This document shows, piece by piece, positions 26,842 to 34,507 of a DNA stretch of 64,000 nucleotides (position 1 is its first letter; every line of letters begins with the position of its first letter). This DNA comes from Pseudomonas silesiensis. Lineage in GTDB: Bacteria; Pseudomonadota; Gammaproteobacteria; Pseudomonadales; Pseudomonadaceae. The stretch is from positions 1,694,501 through 1,758,500 of the forward strand of contig NZ_CP014870.1 of the NCBI RefSeq assembly GCF_001661075.1, in the 5' to 3' direction. A model generated the notes under the pieces. The model searched no databases. It saw only the letters and a program-made list of their open reading frames with translations, and was not told the origin of the DNA. The translations under genes were made by a program, and so were the position numbers.

Positions 26842-27432
26842 TCAAATCAGCTCGCGGGTCACGGCGAGGGTGGCGAAGTTGTCCGCCATGATCGCCATTT
26901 CGGTTTGCTGCACGTGCTCGGCACTCAGGACGCCACCTTTGTACGGCAGGTCGCGAGTGGCACAGGCATCTTCCACCAGGGTACAGCGAAAGCCCAGGTT
27001 CTTGGCGGCGCGCACGGTGGTGCTGACGCTGGAATGGCTCATGAAACCGCAGACGATCAAATCCAGCGAGCCGAGATTTTGCAGGTGTTCCAGCAGTTTG
27101 GTGCCGTGAAACGCACTCGGCAGCAATTTGCCGATGATGGTTTCGTCACGCAGCGGTTCGAGCCCCGGAATGAACTCGCCGCGCTCGCCTTGTGGATCGA
27201 ACAGCCCACCGACGGTGCCAAGGTGATGCACATGCACGATCGGCCGACCGGCTGCGCGGGCAGCGGCCACCAGTTGCTTGATGTTCGCGACGGCAGCATC
27301 CATGCCGATCAGGGCCAGCGGACCACTGAGGTATTCTTTCTGGGCATCGATGATGACAACGGTCGCATTGCTCAGATTGGCTGCAGCGTAACCGCGGCCG
27401 CTGAGTTGAAACATCGTTTTTGGAACGGACAT
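26842..27432 (-). CDS. Isochorismatase-like hydrolase with Ser at the catalytic Cys position
   Basis: A 196-residue protein from ATG 27432. It has the isochorismatase-like fold: VVIIDAQKEYL (Asp29, the general base), the Lys near residue 102 (IIGKLLPSAF) and LIVCGFMSHSSVSTTVRAAKNLGF. In cysteine-hydrolase members the last block reads HxxC with a nucleophilic Cys; here that position is Ser135. Loss of the Cys is normal in true isochorismatases but those act with a different context (HIGC). Function is therefore uncertain: an atypical hydrolase, an isochorismatase relative, or inactive. Confidence 0.8.
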   Translation of the reverse strand: MSVPKTMFQLSGRGYAAANLSNATVVIIDAQKEYLSGPLALIGMDAAVANIKQLVAAARAAGRPIVHVHHLGTVGGLFDPQGERGEFIPGLEPLRDETIIGKLLPSAFHGTKLLEHLQNLGSLDLIVCGFMSHSSVSTTVRAAKNLGFRCTLVEDACATRDLPYKGGVLSAEHVQQTEMAIMADNFATLAVTRELI

Positions 27433-27671
27433 TCTGGGGCTCCTTCGGATGGGGCTTTTGCGACATTGTCCTCTGGCTGAGCGCTTCTGTGAATCGCTAC
27501 TATCGCAGGTGCCGTCGTTGCTGGCTCGCAGCCTTGTCAAGATGTCTGTTTTGTTCAATAGCCGAGCTAAAAAACAGAATAGTCCTACAAGTGCTCCGGT
27601 GCTTTTCCTGCGTCGTCGTGGCGCGGTTTGGCTGTTAGAATCGCCAGTCGTTTTTTCTGGAGTCTGCCGCC

Positions 27672-28580
27672 GTGATCACTTCCCGCCTTCGTACCCTGCG
27701 CGACCATATCCGTTGGGCCGTCAGTCGCTTCCATGGGGAGGATCTGTTTTTTGGCCATGGGACCGATAATGCCTGGGACGAAGCCCGGCAACTGGTGCTG
27801 GGTGCCTTGCACCTGCCATGGGAAATGGCCGACAGCTACCTTGACTGCAGTCTGGAAGACGATGAACTGGTCAGGGTGCAGCGCTTGCTCAAGCGGCGCA
27901 TCGAAGAACGCATTCCGACCGCGTACCTGTTGGGTGAAGCCTGGTTCTGTGGCATGTCATTCATCGTCGATGAGCGCGTGCTGATCCCGCGTTCGCCGAT
28001 TGGCGAGCTGATCGAAAAACGCTTCGAACCCTGGCTGGGCAGCGAGCCTGCGCGGATCCTCGACCTGTGCACCGGTTCCGGCTGCATCGGTATTGCCTGT
28101 GCCTATGAATTTCAGAAGGCCGAAGTGGTGTTGGCCGATCTCTCGTTCGAAGCACTGGAGGTGGCTAACCAGAATATCGAGCGCCACGGTGTCGACGAAC
28201 GGGTGTACACGGTGCAGGGCGATGGTTTCGATGGTTTGCCGGGTCAGCGTTTCGACCTGATCGTGTCGAACCCGCCTTATGTCGATGCCGAAGACTTTGC
28301 CGACATGCCGGACGAATACCAGCACGAACCGGAACTGGGCCTGGCCTGTGGTGACGATGGTTTGAACCTGGTACGGCGCATGCTCGCCGAAGCGGCGGAT
28401 CACCTGACCGAGAAAGGCTTGCTGATCGTCGAAGTGGGCAACAGCCAGGTTCACGTCGAGGCGCTGTACCCGGAAGTCGACTTCGCCTGGCTCGATTTCG
28501 AGCGCGGCGGGCATGGGGTGTTCATGTTGACGGCGGAGCAGTGCCGGGATCATCAGGCACTGTTCGCGTCCCGCGTCTGA
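27672..28580 (+). CDS. prmB: Ribosomal protein L3 glutamine methyltransferase PrmB
   Basis: A 302-residue Class I methyltransferase with a GTG start at 27672 preceded by GGAG. The N-terminal helical domain ([30 protein letters not shown]) is the PrmB-type substrate domain. The SAM motif [16 protein letters not shown] and the catalytic NPPY ([17 protein letters not shown]) place it among N5-glutamine methyltransferases. HGT...WDEA and [14 protein letters not shown] favour PrmB over PrmC. It methylates L3 at the conserved Gln during ribosome assembly. It stands divergent from the isochorismatase-like gene and upstream of a REP cluster. Confidence 0.94.
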   Translation: MITSRLRTLRDHIRWAVSRFHGEDLFFGHGTDNAWDEARQLVLGALHLPWEMADSYLDCSLEDDELVRVQRLLKRRIEERIPTAYLLGEAWFCGMSFIVDERVLIPRSPIGELIEKRFEPWLGSEPARILDLCTGSGCIGIACAYEFQKAEVVLADLSFEALEVANQNIERHGVDERVYTVQGDGFDGLPGQRFDLIVSNPPYVDAEDFADMPDEYQHEPELGLACGDDGLNLVRRMLAEAADHLTEKGLLIVEVGNSQVHVEALYPEVDFAWLDFERGGHGVFMLTAEQCRDHQALFASRV

Positions 28581-28583
28581 CCC

Positions 28584-28752
28584 TGTAGGAGCGAGCTTGC
28601 TCGCGATGGATTCAAAAGCGCCGCGTTTAATCAGTAAACACGCGTAATCGTTGACGTCCATTGCGGGCAAGCCTCGCTCCTACAGGTTTTGCGTGTGCTG
28701 CATCATTTGGTTACGACACAAAACCTGTAGGAGCGAGGCGTGCCCGCGAAGG
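28584..28752. repeat. REP cluster (three copies)
   Basis: GTAGGAGCGAGCTTGCTCGCGA at about 28585, an inverted GCGGGCAAGCCTCGCTCCTAC at about 28663-28683 and GTAGGAGCGAGGCGTGCCCGCGA at about 28726-28748. Confidence 0.85.
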
Positions 28753-28773
28753 CCGCGCCTCGGTCTCAAGCCC

Positions 28774-29565
28774 TCACCGCTGCGTAGCAATCCAGATCAA
28801 CAACCCCGCCTGAAACACCGCAAACGCCACCAGGCAAGTAATGGTAAACCGCAGCCCGGCGTCTTCGCGCCTGTACTGGCTGACCCGTTCCTCGTGCTGC
28901 TTGAGCTTCACTTCCTGCTCGGCCAGCTTCTGCTCGGCCTGTTGCAGCATCTGCGCCGCTTCGATGATGTCCACCCGTTGCACTTTCTCGGCGTTCCAGT
29001 CCCCCAGCAGATCGCCGACCCGCACCTCTTTGACGCTGCCCTTCAAATGCTGGGCGTCGGCGTAGACCACATCGAAACCCTGCATCCGCAGAAAATGATC
29101 GCGGCGCAGACGGGTGTCTTCATTCAACGCATCTTTGTTATTCAGGTCGGTGCCGTCGACGGTGTAGCCGGGCCAGCGCTGCTTCGCCCAGTTGATGCCT
29201 TGAGCCGCCAAGAAGCGGCCGAGACCGCGGTTCATCGGCTCGATCTGCAAGCCACTGTCCGGGCCGAAATGCACACGTTGGGTGCCGTGATCGACCCACA
29301 CGTCCAGATGATTCTGTTCCTTGTGCACGCGCTGGCCGGGCAGGGTGATGCTCATGCGCATCAGGCTGTGTTCCTTGCCAAGGCGATGCGCGTAACCGAA
29401 TTCGACAAAGCGCAGCGGACGGGCACCGGTCGTGCGGTCGGTTTGCAGCGGCGCCAGGCGCAGCAACCGGCGATGCTCGACGTGGACGTCCGCCCACGGC
29501 AGCTCGACCACTGGCGCAGCCTCTGTTTCAGCGGTGGTGTCGGGTGAAGCCGGGGTATCGGTCAT
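28774..29565 (-). CDS. Hypothetical protein with coiled coil and C-terminal membrane anchor
   Basis: A 263-residue protein. An acidic, Thr/Ala/Pro-rich N-terminus (MTDTPASPDTTAETEAAPV) precedes a soluble domain (residues about 25-170). A coiled-coil stretch (QMLQQAEQKLAEQEVKLKQ) follows, then a terminal hydrophobic helix (FTITCLVAFAVFQAGLLIWIA). This is the layout of a tail-anchored inner-membrane protein with its body in the cytoplasm. I recognise no catalytic motif and cannot assign a function. It lies downstream of an alpha/beta hydrolase gene with a strong hairpin between them. Confidence 0.7.
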   Translation of the reverse strand: MTDTPASPDTTAETEAAPVVELPWADVHVEHRRLLRLAPLQTDRTTGARPLRFVEFGYAHRLGKEHSLMRMSITLPGQRVHKEQNHLDVWVDHGTQRVHFGPDSGLQIEPMNRGLGRFLAAQGINWAKQRWPGYTVDGTDLNNKDALNEDTRLRRDHFLRMQGFDVVYADAQHLKGSVKEVRVGDLLGDWNAEKVQRVDIIEAAQMLQQAEQKLAEQEVKLKQHEERVSQYRREDAGLRFTITCLVAFAVFQAGLLIWIATQR

Positions 29566-29593
29566 AACGGCGAGATCCTGTCCAAGCCCTGCC

Positions 29594-29619
29594 TGGCGCC
29601 AGCGATAGCGCTGGCGCCA
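29594..29619. other. Perfect 11-bp hairpin with 4-base loop
   Basis: TGGCGCCAGCG (29594-29604) pairs exactly with CGCTGGCGCCA (29609-29619). It lies just downstream of the alpha/beta hydrolase stop codon. No T-run follows on either strand, so it may be an mRNA-stabilising hairpin rather than a terminator. Confidence 0.6.
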
Positions 29620-29664
29620 AGGGTTTATCGGCCGTTTTGGTCAGGACTGGAGGGCAAACATTGC

Positions 29665-30621
29665 TTAGCGGGTGCGAAGCCCGTCAATAAATCCGATGAT
29701 CCGCGCGCCCAGCTCGGCCGCCAGCGGCAATTGCGGATCCCTATAGGACGCCAATTGCCGTTTCACGTCGTTGGGCACGATGCGCATGACATGGTTCATG
29801 CCCTCGATCAGTGCCAGTTCCGCGTCCGGCTTGGCAGCCTTGAGCAGCCGCGCGTCATTGACGCCGACCTGGATATCGTTGCTGCCCTGGATGATCAGCG
29901 CCGGCATCTTCAGTTTGCCGAAGGCCGCCGCCGGATCCTGGCGGAACAGCGAAATCAGGTACGGCTGCACGCTCGGACGGAAAATCACCTGCAGTTGCGG
30001 CGGCACGTTGTCGTCGGTGCGGCCGGCCTTGAGGCTGTCGAGCAGCTCATTGCTGCGCAGCATCAGGGGCGGCGGCAAGCGATTGCTCAGTTGCTGGCGC
30101 AACACCTGGTCGACCGGCCGCGCGCTGCCGGACAGGGAAATCACCGCGGCGGCATCCAGGCTCGGTGCCGCGAGGGTGGCGATCAGGGCGCCCTCGCTAT
30201 GGCCGAGCAGGATCAGCGGGCCAAAGCGCGAGTCGGCTTTCAACTTCCGGCCCCAGGCCTCGGCGTCGGCCACATAGGCTTCCACCGACAGGTTGCGTTC
30301 GTCCGGGGTCGCCGCCAGGCTCGCCGCCACGCCGCGCTTGTCGTAACGCACGCTGGCGATGTTGTGTTTGGCCAGGACCCAGGCCAGACGCTTGAGGCTG
30401 TCATTGCGTCCGCCCTCGGGATTGTTGCCGTCGCGATCCGTCGGGCCGGAGCCGGAAATGATCAGCACGACCGGCACGGGTTGCTCGGATTTTGGCAGCA
30501 GCAACGAGCCGAAAAGCTCGCCGGTACCGGTATCCAGAGTGATCGGTCGTTGCAGGACAGTGGCCTGTACAAAGCCGGTAAACAGGGTAAGGCTCAAGGC
30601 TAGAACTCGCAGCATCATCAC
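29665..30621 (-). CDS. Secreted alpha/beta hydrolase (serine hydrolase)
   Basis: A 318-residue protein with an N-terminal signal peptide (LRVLALSLTLFTGFVQA). VVLIISGSGPTDRDGNN carries the oxyanion region and ILLGHSEGALIATLAAP the nucleophile elbow GHSEG. The Asp (IIQGSNDIQVGVND) and the His (LIEGMNHVMRIVP) complete the triad. This is the layout of periplasmic esterase/peptidase-like hydrolases of the CocE/YqiA kind. The substrate is unknown. Confidence 0.85.
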   Translation of the reverse strand: MMMLRVLALSLTLFTGFVQATVLQRPITLDTGTGELFGSLLLPKSEQPVPVVLIISGSGPTDRDGNNPEGGRNDSLKRLAWVLAKHNIASVRYDKRGVAASLAATPDERNLSVEAYVADAEAWGRKLKADSRFGPLILLGHSEGALIATLAAPSLDAAAVISLSGSARPVDQVLRQQLSNRLPPPLMLRSNELLDSLKAGRTDDNVPPQLQVIFRPSVQPYLISLFRQDPAAAFGKLKMPALIIQGSNDIQVGVNDARLLKAAKPDAELALIEGMNHVMRIVPNDVKRQLASYRDPQLPLAAELGARIIGFIDGLRTR

Positions 30622-30747
30622 GCCATCATGAACAAGGTGCCGGTTGGACTCGCGAGCACCCGTAAGGTTCGAGGATGAACTACTTGGGTAGCCTGCGTAT
30701 ACTGGCGCGCATTACGTATTCAGGTTCGATTTCACGGAGCGTCCCGC

Positions 30748-31839
30748 ATGTCCGGCAATACCTACGGCAAGCTGTTCACTGTCACCACCGCTGGCGAAAG
30801 CCATGGGCCGGCGTTGGTCGCCATTGTCGACGGCTGCCCGCCGGGGCTGGAGATCTCCCTCGACGATTTGCAGCGCGACCTCGATCGCCGCAAACCCGGC
30901 ACCAGCCGCCATACCACTCAGCGCCAGGAAGCCGACGAAGTCGAGATCCTGTCCGGCGTGTTCGAAGGTCGCACCACCGGTTGCGCCATCGGCCTGTTGA
31001 TCCGCAATACCGACCAGAAGTCCAAGGACTACTCGGCGATCAAGGACCTGTTCCGCCCGGCCCATGCCGACTACACCTATCACCACAAATACGGCGAGCG
31101 CGATTACCGCGGCGGCGGTCGCAGCTCGGCGCGGGAAACCGCAATGCGCGTGGCGGCCGGCGCTATCGCCAAGAAATACCTGGCCACCCAGGGCATCGTC
31201 ATTCGCGGCTACATGAGTCAGCTGGGCCCGATCGAGATCCCGTTCAAGACCTGGGATTCGGTGGAAGAGAACGCCTTCTTCAGCCCCGACCCGGACAAAG
31301 TGCCGGAGCTGGAAGCCTATATGGACCAGTTGCGCCGCGACCAGGATTCGGTGGGTGCGAAGATCACCGTGGTCGCCGAGGGCGTGATGCCAGGGCTGGG
31401 CGAGCCGATTTTCGACCGTCTCGATGCCGAACTGGCCCATGCGCTGATGAGCATCAATGCGGTCAAGGGCGTGGAAATCGGCGCCGGTTTCGCCAGCGTT
31501 GCCCAACGCGGCACCGAACACCGCGATGAAATGACCCCGCAAGGTTTCCTCAGCAACAATGCCGGCGGCATTCTGGGCGGGATTTCCTCCGGTCAGCCGA
31601 TCGTCGCGCACCTGGCACTGAAGCCGACCTCGAGCATCACCACGCCGGGCCGTTCCATCGACATCCACGGCAACCCGGTGGACGTCATCACCAAGGGCCG
31701 TCACGACCCCTGCGTCGGCATCCGCGCCACGCCGATTGCCGAAGCGATGATGGCCATCGTGCTGATGGATCACCTGCTGCGTCATCGCGGGCAGAACGCC
31801 AATGTGCGGGTGAGCACCCCGGTGCTGGGTCAGCTTTAA
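30748..31839 (+). CDS. aroC: Chorismate synthase
   Basis: A 363-residue enzyme with the three AroC signatures: [20 protein letters not shown] (residues about 17-36), [22 protein letters not shown] and the C-terminal [17 protein letters not shown]. It converts EPSP to chorismate using reduced FMN, the last step of the shikimate pathway. A GGAG lies about 12 bases before the ATG. The MFS gene follows 34 bases downstream, as in other pseudomonads. Confidence 0.98.
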   Translation: MSGNTYGKLFTVTTAGESHGPALVAIVDGCPPGLEISLDDLQRDLDRRKPGTSRHTTQRQEADEVEILSGVFEGRTTGCAIGLLIRNTDQKSKDYSAIKDLFRPAHADYTYHHKYGERDYRGGGRSSARETAMRVAAGAIAKKYLATQGIVIRGYMSQLGPIEIPFKTWDSVEENAFFSPDPDKVPELEAYMDQLRRDQDSVGAKITVVAEGVMPGLGEPIFDRLDAELAHALMSINAVKGVEIGAGFASVAQRGTEHRDEMTPQGFLSNNAGGILGGISSGQPIVAHLALKPTSSITTPGRSIDIHGNPVDVITKGRHDPCVGIRATPIAEAMMAIVLMDHLLRHRGQNANVRVSTPVLGQL

Positions 31840-31873
31840 TGGCTGATCTCAAAGCCGCTGCAGTCTGACGACG

Positions 31874-33019
31874 GTGGCGGCGCTCCCGTACTGGCGGCTC
31901 TCCAGTTTCTATCTGTTCTATTTCGCCTTGCTCGGTTCGACGGCGCCGTTCCTGGCGCTGTACTTCGATCACCTGGGTTTTTCCAGCGCACGCATCGGCG
32001 AGCTGGTGGCGATCCCGATGTTGATGCGCTGCGTGGCACCGAACATCTGGGGCTGGCTCGGTGACTACACCGGCCAGCGCCTGGCCATCGTGCGCTTCGG
32101 CGCGGTCTGCACCTTGCTGACGTTTTCCTTGATCTTCGTCAGCAAGTCCTACGCCTGGCTGGCGATGGTCATGGCTTTGCACGCCTTCTTCTGGCACGCG
32201 GTGCTGCCGCAGTTCGAAGTCATCACCCTGGCGCATTTGAAGGGACAGACGTCCCGCTACAGCCAGATCCGGTTGTGGGGTTCCATCGGCTTCATCATCA
32301 CCGTGGTTGCGCTGGGCCGGCTGTTCGAATGGCTCAGCCTCGACATCTATCCGGTGGCGCTGCTGCTGATCCTGGCCGGGATCGTGGTCAGCAGCCTGTG
32401 GGTGCCGAACGCACAACCGCTTCAAGGGGAGCGATTGGCGGGGGACGGTTTTCTCCAGCAATTACGCAGCCCCGGGGTGTTGGCGTTTTACGCGTGCGTG
32501 GCACTGATGCAACTGAGCCACGGGCCGTATTACACCTTCCTGACCTTGCACCTCGAGCGACTCGGTTACAGCCGTGGCTTGATCGGCATGCTCTGGGCTG
32601 TCGGCGTGGTGGCTGAAGTCCTGATGTTCCTGGCCATGAGCAAGATCCTCGCGCGCTTCTCGGTGCGACGGGTGCTGCTGGCGAGTTTCCTGCTGGCGGC
32701 GCTGCGTTGGTTGCTGCTTGGTTCCTTCGCCGAGTACCTGTGGGTATTGCTGTTCGCCCAGGTCTTGCACGCGGCCACCTTCGGCAGCTTCCACGCGGCA
32801 GCCATCCAGTTCGTGCAACGCAGTTTCGGCGCACGCCAGCAAGGGCAGGGGCAGGCGTTGTACGCGGCGCTGGCCGGCACCGGCGGCGCACTGGGGGCTT
32901 TGTACGCAGGCTATAGCTGGAACGCCCTCGGGGCCACATTGACCTTTAGTATTGCCAGTCTCGCCGCGTTCGCGGCAGCCGTTATGATTGCCACATGCAT
33001 GCAAGAGGACAGGCCATGA
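31874..33019 (+). CDS. MFS transporter (HcaT/LacY-like)
   Basis: A 381-residue carrier with 12 predicted hydrophobic helices and a GTG start. It begins PYWRLSSFYLFYFALLGSTAPFLALYFDHLGFSSARIGEL, the N-terminus of the phenylpropionate-permease/nucleoside-symporter-like MFS branch, with PNIWGWLGDYTGQRLAIVR as the loop 2-3 motif. The substrate is unknown. It follows aroC closely and the ARD-like gene starts 31 bases after it, so the three may be one operon. Confidence 0.85.
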   Translation: MAALPYWRLSSFYLFYFALLGSTAPFLALYFDHLGFSSARIGELVAIPMLMRCVAPNIWGWLGDYTGQRLAIVRFGAVCTLLTFSLIFVSKSYAWLAMVMALHAFFWHAVLPQFEVITLAHLKGQTSRYSQIRLWGSIGFIITVVALGRLFEWLSLDIYPVALLLILAGIVVSSLWVPNAQPLQGERLAGDGFLQQLRSPGVLAFYACVALMQLSHGPYYTFLTLHLERLGYSRGLIGMLWAVGVVAEVLMFLAMSKILARFSVRRVLLASFLLAALRWLLLGSFAEYLWVLLFAQVLHAATFGSFHAAAIQFVQRSFGARQQGQGQALYAALAGTGGALGALYAGYSWNALGATLTFSIASLAAFAAAVMIATCMQEDRP

Positions 33020-33050
33020 GCCTGTCCTGTGAACAACCGAGGAAGTCACC

Positions 33051-33584
33051 ATGAGCAGCCTGTCCGTTTACCCTGTCAGCAGTCCGGAACTGCCGAACAA
33101 GGTGCTGACCCACTTCGACGATATCGCGTCGACCCTGGCCGAGCAGGGGGTGCGCTTTGACCGCTGGCAAGCTGCGACGAAACTCCAGCCCGGCGCCAGC
33201 CCGGAAGACATCATCGGCGCGTACCAGGCGCCGATCGACGCGCTGATGACCGAACAGGGGTATATCAACGTTGATGTGGTCAGCCAGACCAGCGATCACC
33301 CGCAAACGGCCGAGCTTCTCAAGGAGTACCGCGGTGATGAAGACGTCGTGCGGTTTTTCGTTGCCGGTCGTGGCTTGTTCAGCCTGCATATCGGCGATTA
33401 CGTCTACGCGGTGCTTTGCGAGAAAAACGACCTGATCTCGATCCCGGCCGGCACCCCCCACTGGTTCGATATGGGTGAACATCCGCATTTCGTCGCGATT
33501 TGTCTGTTCAATCAAGCGGAAGGCGGGAAGACCGATTTCACCGGCGAGAACATTGCCAGCCGTTTTGCACGGCTTGAGGATTGA
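33051..33584 (+). CDS. Acireductone dioxygenase paralog lacking most metal ligands
   Basis: A 177-residue cupin that matches MtnD/ARD along its whole length (MSSLSVYPVSSPELPNKVLTH, VRFDRWQAAT, VAGRGLFSLHIGDYVYAVLCEKNDLIS, HWFDMGEHPHFVAI). In ARDs the metal is held by HxHxxxE in the block HRHGEDEVRFF plus a later His. Here that block reads YRGDEDVVRFF (residues 93-103), so by alignment the two His are Tyr and Gly and the Glu is Val; only His137 remains. About four residues are also missing just before the block. Methionine-salvage activity is therefore doubtful. No mtnB or mtnC is adjacent. Confidence 0.8.
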   Translation: MSSLSVYPVSSPELPNKVLTHFDDIASTLAEQGVRFDRWQAATKLQPGASPEDIIGAYQAPIDALMTEQGYINVDVVSQTSDHPQTAELLKEYRGDEDVVRFFVAGRGLFSLHIGDYVYAVLCEKNDLISIPAGTPHWFDMGEHPHFVAICLFNQAEGGKTDFTGENIASRFARLED

Positions 33585-33592
33585 GCACCGCC

Positions 33593-33717
33593 TTTGCGCG
33601 GCTTGAAGATTGGAGCACCGCCCTGATTGAACACCGCCTTTGCGCTGCTTGAGGATTGGAGCACCGCCCTTATTGAACACCGCCTTTGCGCTGCTTGAGG
33701 ATTGGAGCACCGCCCTG
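33593..33717. repeat. 46-bp tandem repeat derived from the end of the ARD-like gene
   Basis: Units start at 33593, 33639 and 33685, the last truncated at about 33717 by a REP. Units 1 and 2 are 46 bases each and differ at few positions. The start of each unit resembles the last codons and stop of the gene just upstream (about 33565-33592). Confidence 0.85.
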
Positions 33718-33853
33718 TAGGAGCGAGGCTTGCCCGCGAAGGCGGCCTCAAGCCCTGCACCGCCCTGTAGGAGCGAGGCTTGCCCGCGAAGGCGGCCTCA
33801 AGCCTTGCACCGCCCATGAAGACGCCTTCGCCGGCAAGCCTGGCTCCTACGAC
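33715..33853. repeat. Tandem REP (two 50-bp units) plus inverted REP
   Basis: Two nearly identical 50-base units (33715-33764 and 33765-33814), each with CTGTAGGAGCGAGGCTTGCC, are followed by an inverted copy (CGCCGGCAAGCCTGGCTCCTAC) at about 33829-33850. Confidence 0.88.
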
Positions 33854-33882
33854 GGCCTGTGTGTTTACAGCCCGCAGACGGT

Positions 33883-34161
33883 TTACGCCGAATGATAAGT
33901 CGGCAGAGCAAACCGTTGCTGGCTTTGCAACATGGAGATCTGCGGCAGTTCGCTGGCCTGTTCCGCGAGGTCGCGGCGGATCGCGCTGATCACCCACGAC
34001 AGCTGATCGCCAGCATGCAATTGCTGGTAGGAAATCGAGCGTTTGAACACTTTACCTTCGGTGCTGCGCAAGGTCAGCAGGATGCCACCGTCAGGACGAG
34101 GCTGGGTGGTCACTTCGAAGTTGGAGAACAGGGACGAAAATTTTTCTTGAATCAGGCTCAT
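33883..34161 (-). CDS. DUF3509 domain protein
   Basis: A 92-residue protein from ATG 34161 (MSLIQEKFSSLFSNFEVTTQP), the usual DUF3509 start; 12 extra codons upstream are open. GGILLTLRSTEGKVFKRSISYQQL and SWVISAIRRDLAEQ are the family blocks as I remember them. DUF3509 is a small cytosolic family almost limited to Pseudomonas, of unknown function. No partner gene is obvious. Confidence 0.8.
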   Translation of the reverse strand: MSLIQEKFSSLFSNFEVTTQPRPDGGILLTLRSTEGKVFKRSISYQQLHAGDQLSWVISAIRRDLAEQASELPQISMLQSQQRFALPTYHSA

Positions 34162-34507
34162 GTCTATCGGCTCCGTTAGCACTTGATTGGCAAGCATGGA
34201 GAGGTAGCTGCAGCCTTTGTGCCAGTCTTTGTGTTTTTAAAAATCATTATAAATCAATGGCTTAGTTACATTGCATTTTTAGCCTTTCGTGCAATCTGCA
34301 TGAACGGCCGTCGTGCATCCTGCATTTTGCGTGGTCGTCGCCGTTTCAATGGAACCAATTGCCTGGCGCAGGCTCGTCCTTTCTCGTGCAGCGGATCGTG
34401 GATACAAAACATTTCAAAAACCGCGTGTACAGCCCGGGAAGCGCTGACGTATTTTCGGCCTTGATCAAACGCCGCCCGACAATAAAAAACATCGAACGGG
34501 AGCCTGC
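34162..34507. promoter_or_regulatory. Divergent intergenic region with a 15-base direct repeat
   Basis: 346 bases between the DUF3509 gene and the acyl-CoA synthetase. The left part is AT-rich (about 34225-34285) and probably holds the DUF3509 promoter. TCGTGCAATCTGCAT (34287-34301) is repeated with two changes as TCGTGCATCCTGCAT (34311-34325), 24 bases start to start, about two helical turns. No small gene was seen. Confidence 0.45.

Noticed and set aside
33593..33717. Tandem repeat as minisatellite of coding origin within a longer protein
   Set aside because: The units follow the stop codon of the ARD-like gene, and no frame carries them as protein repeats.
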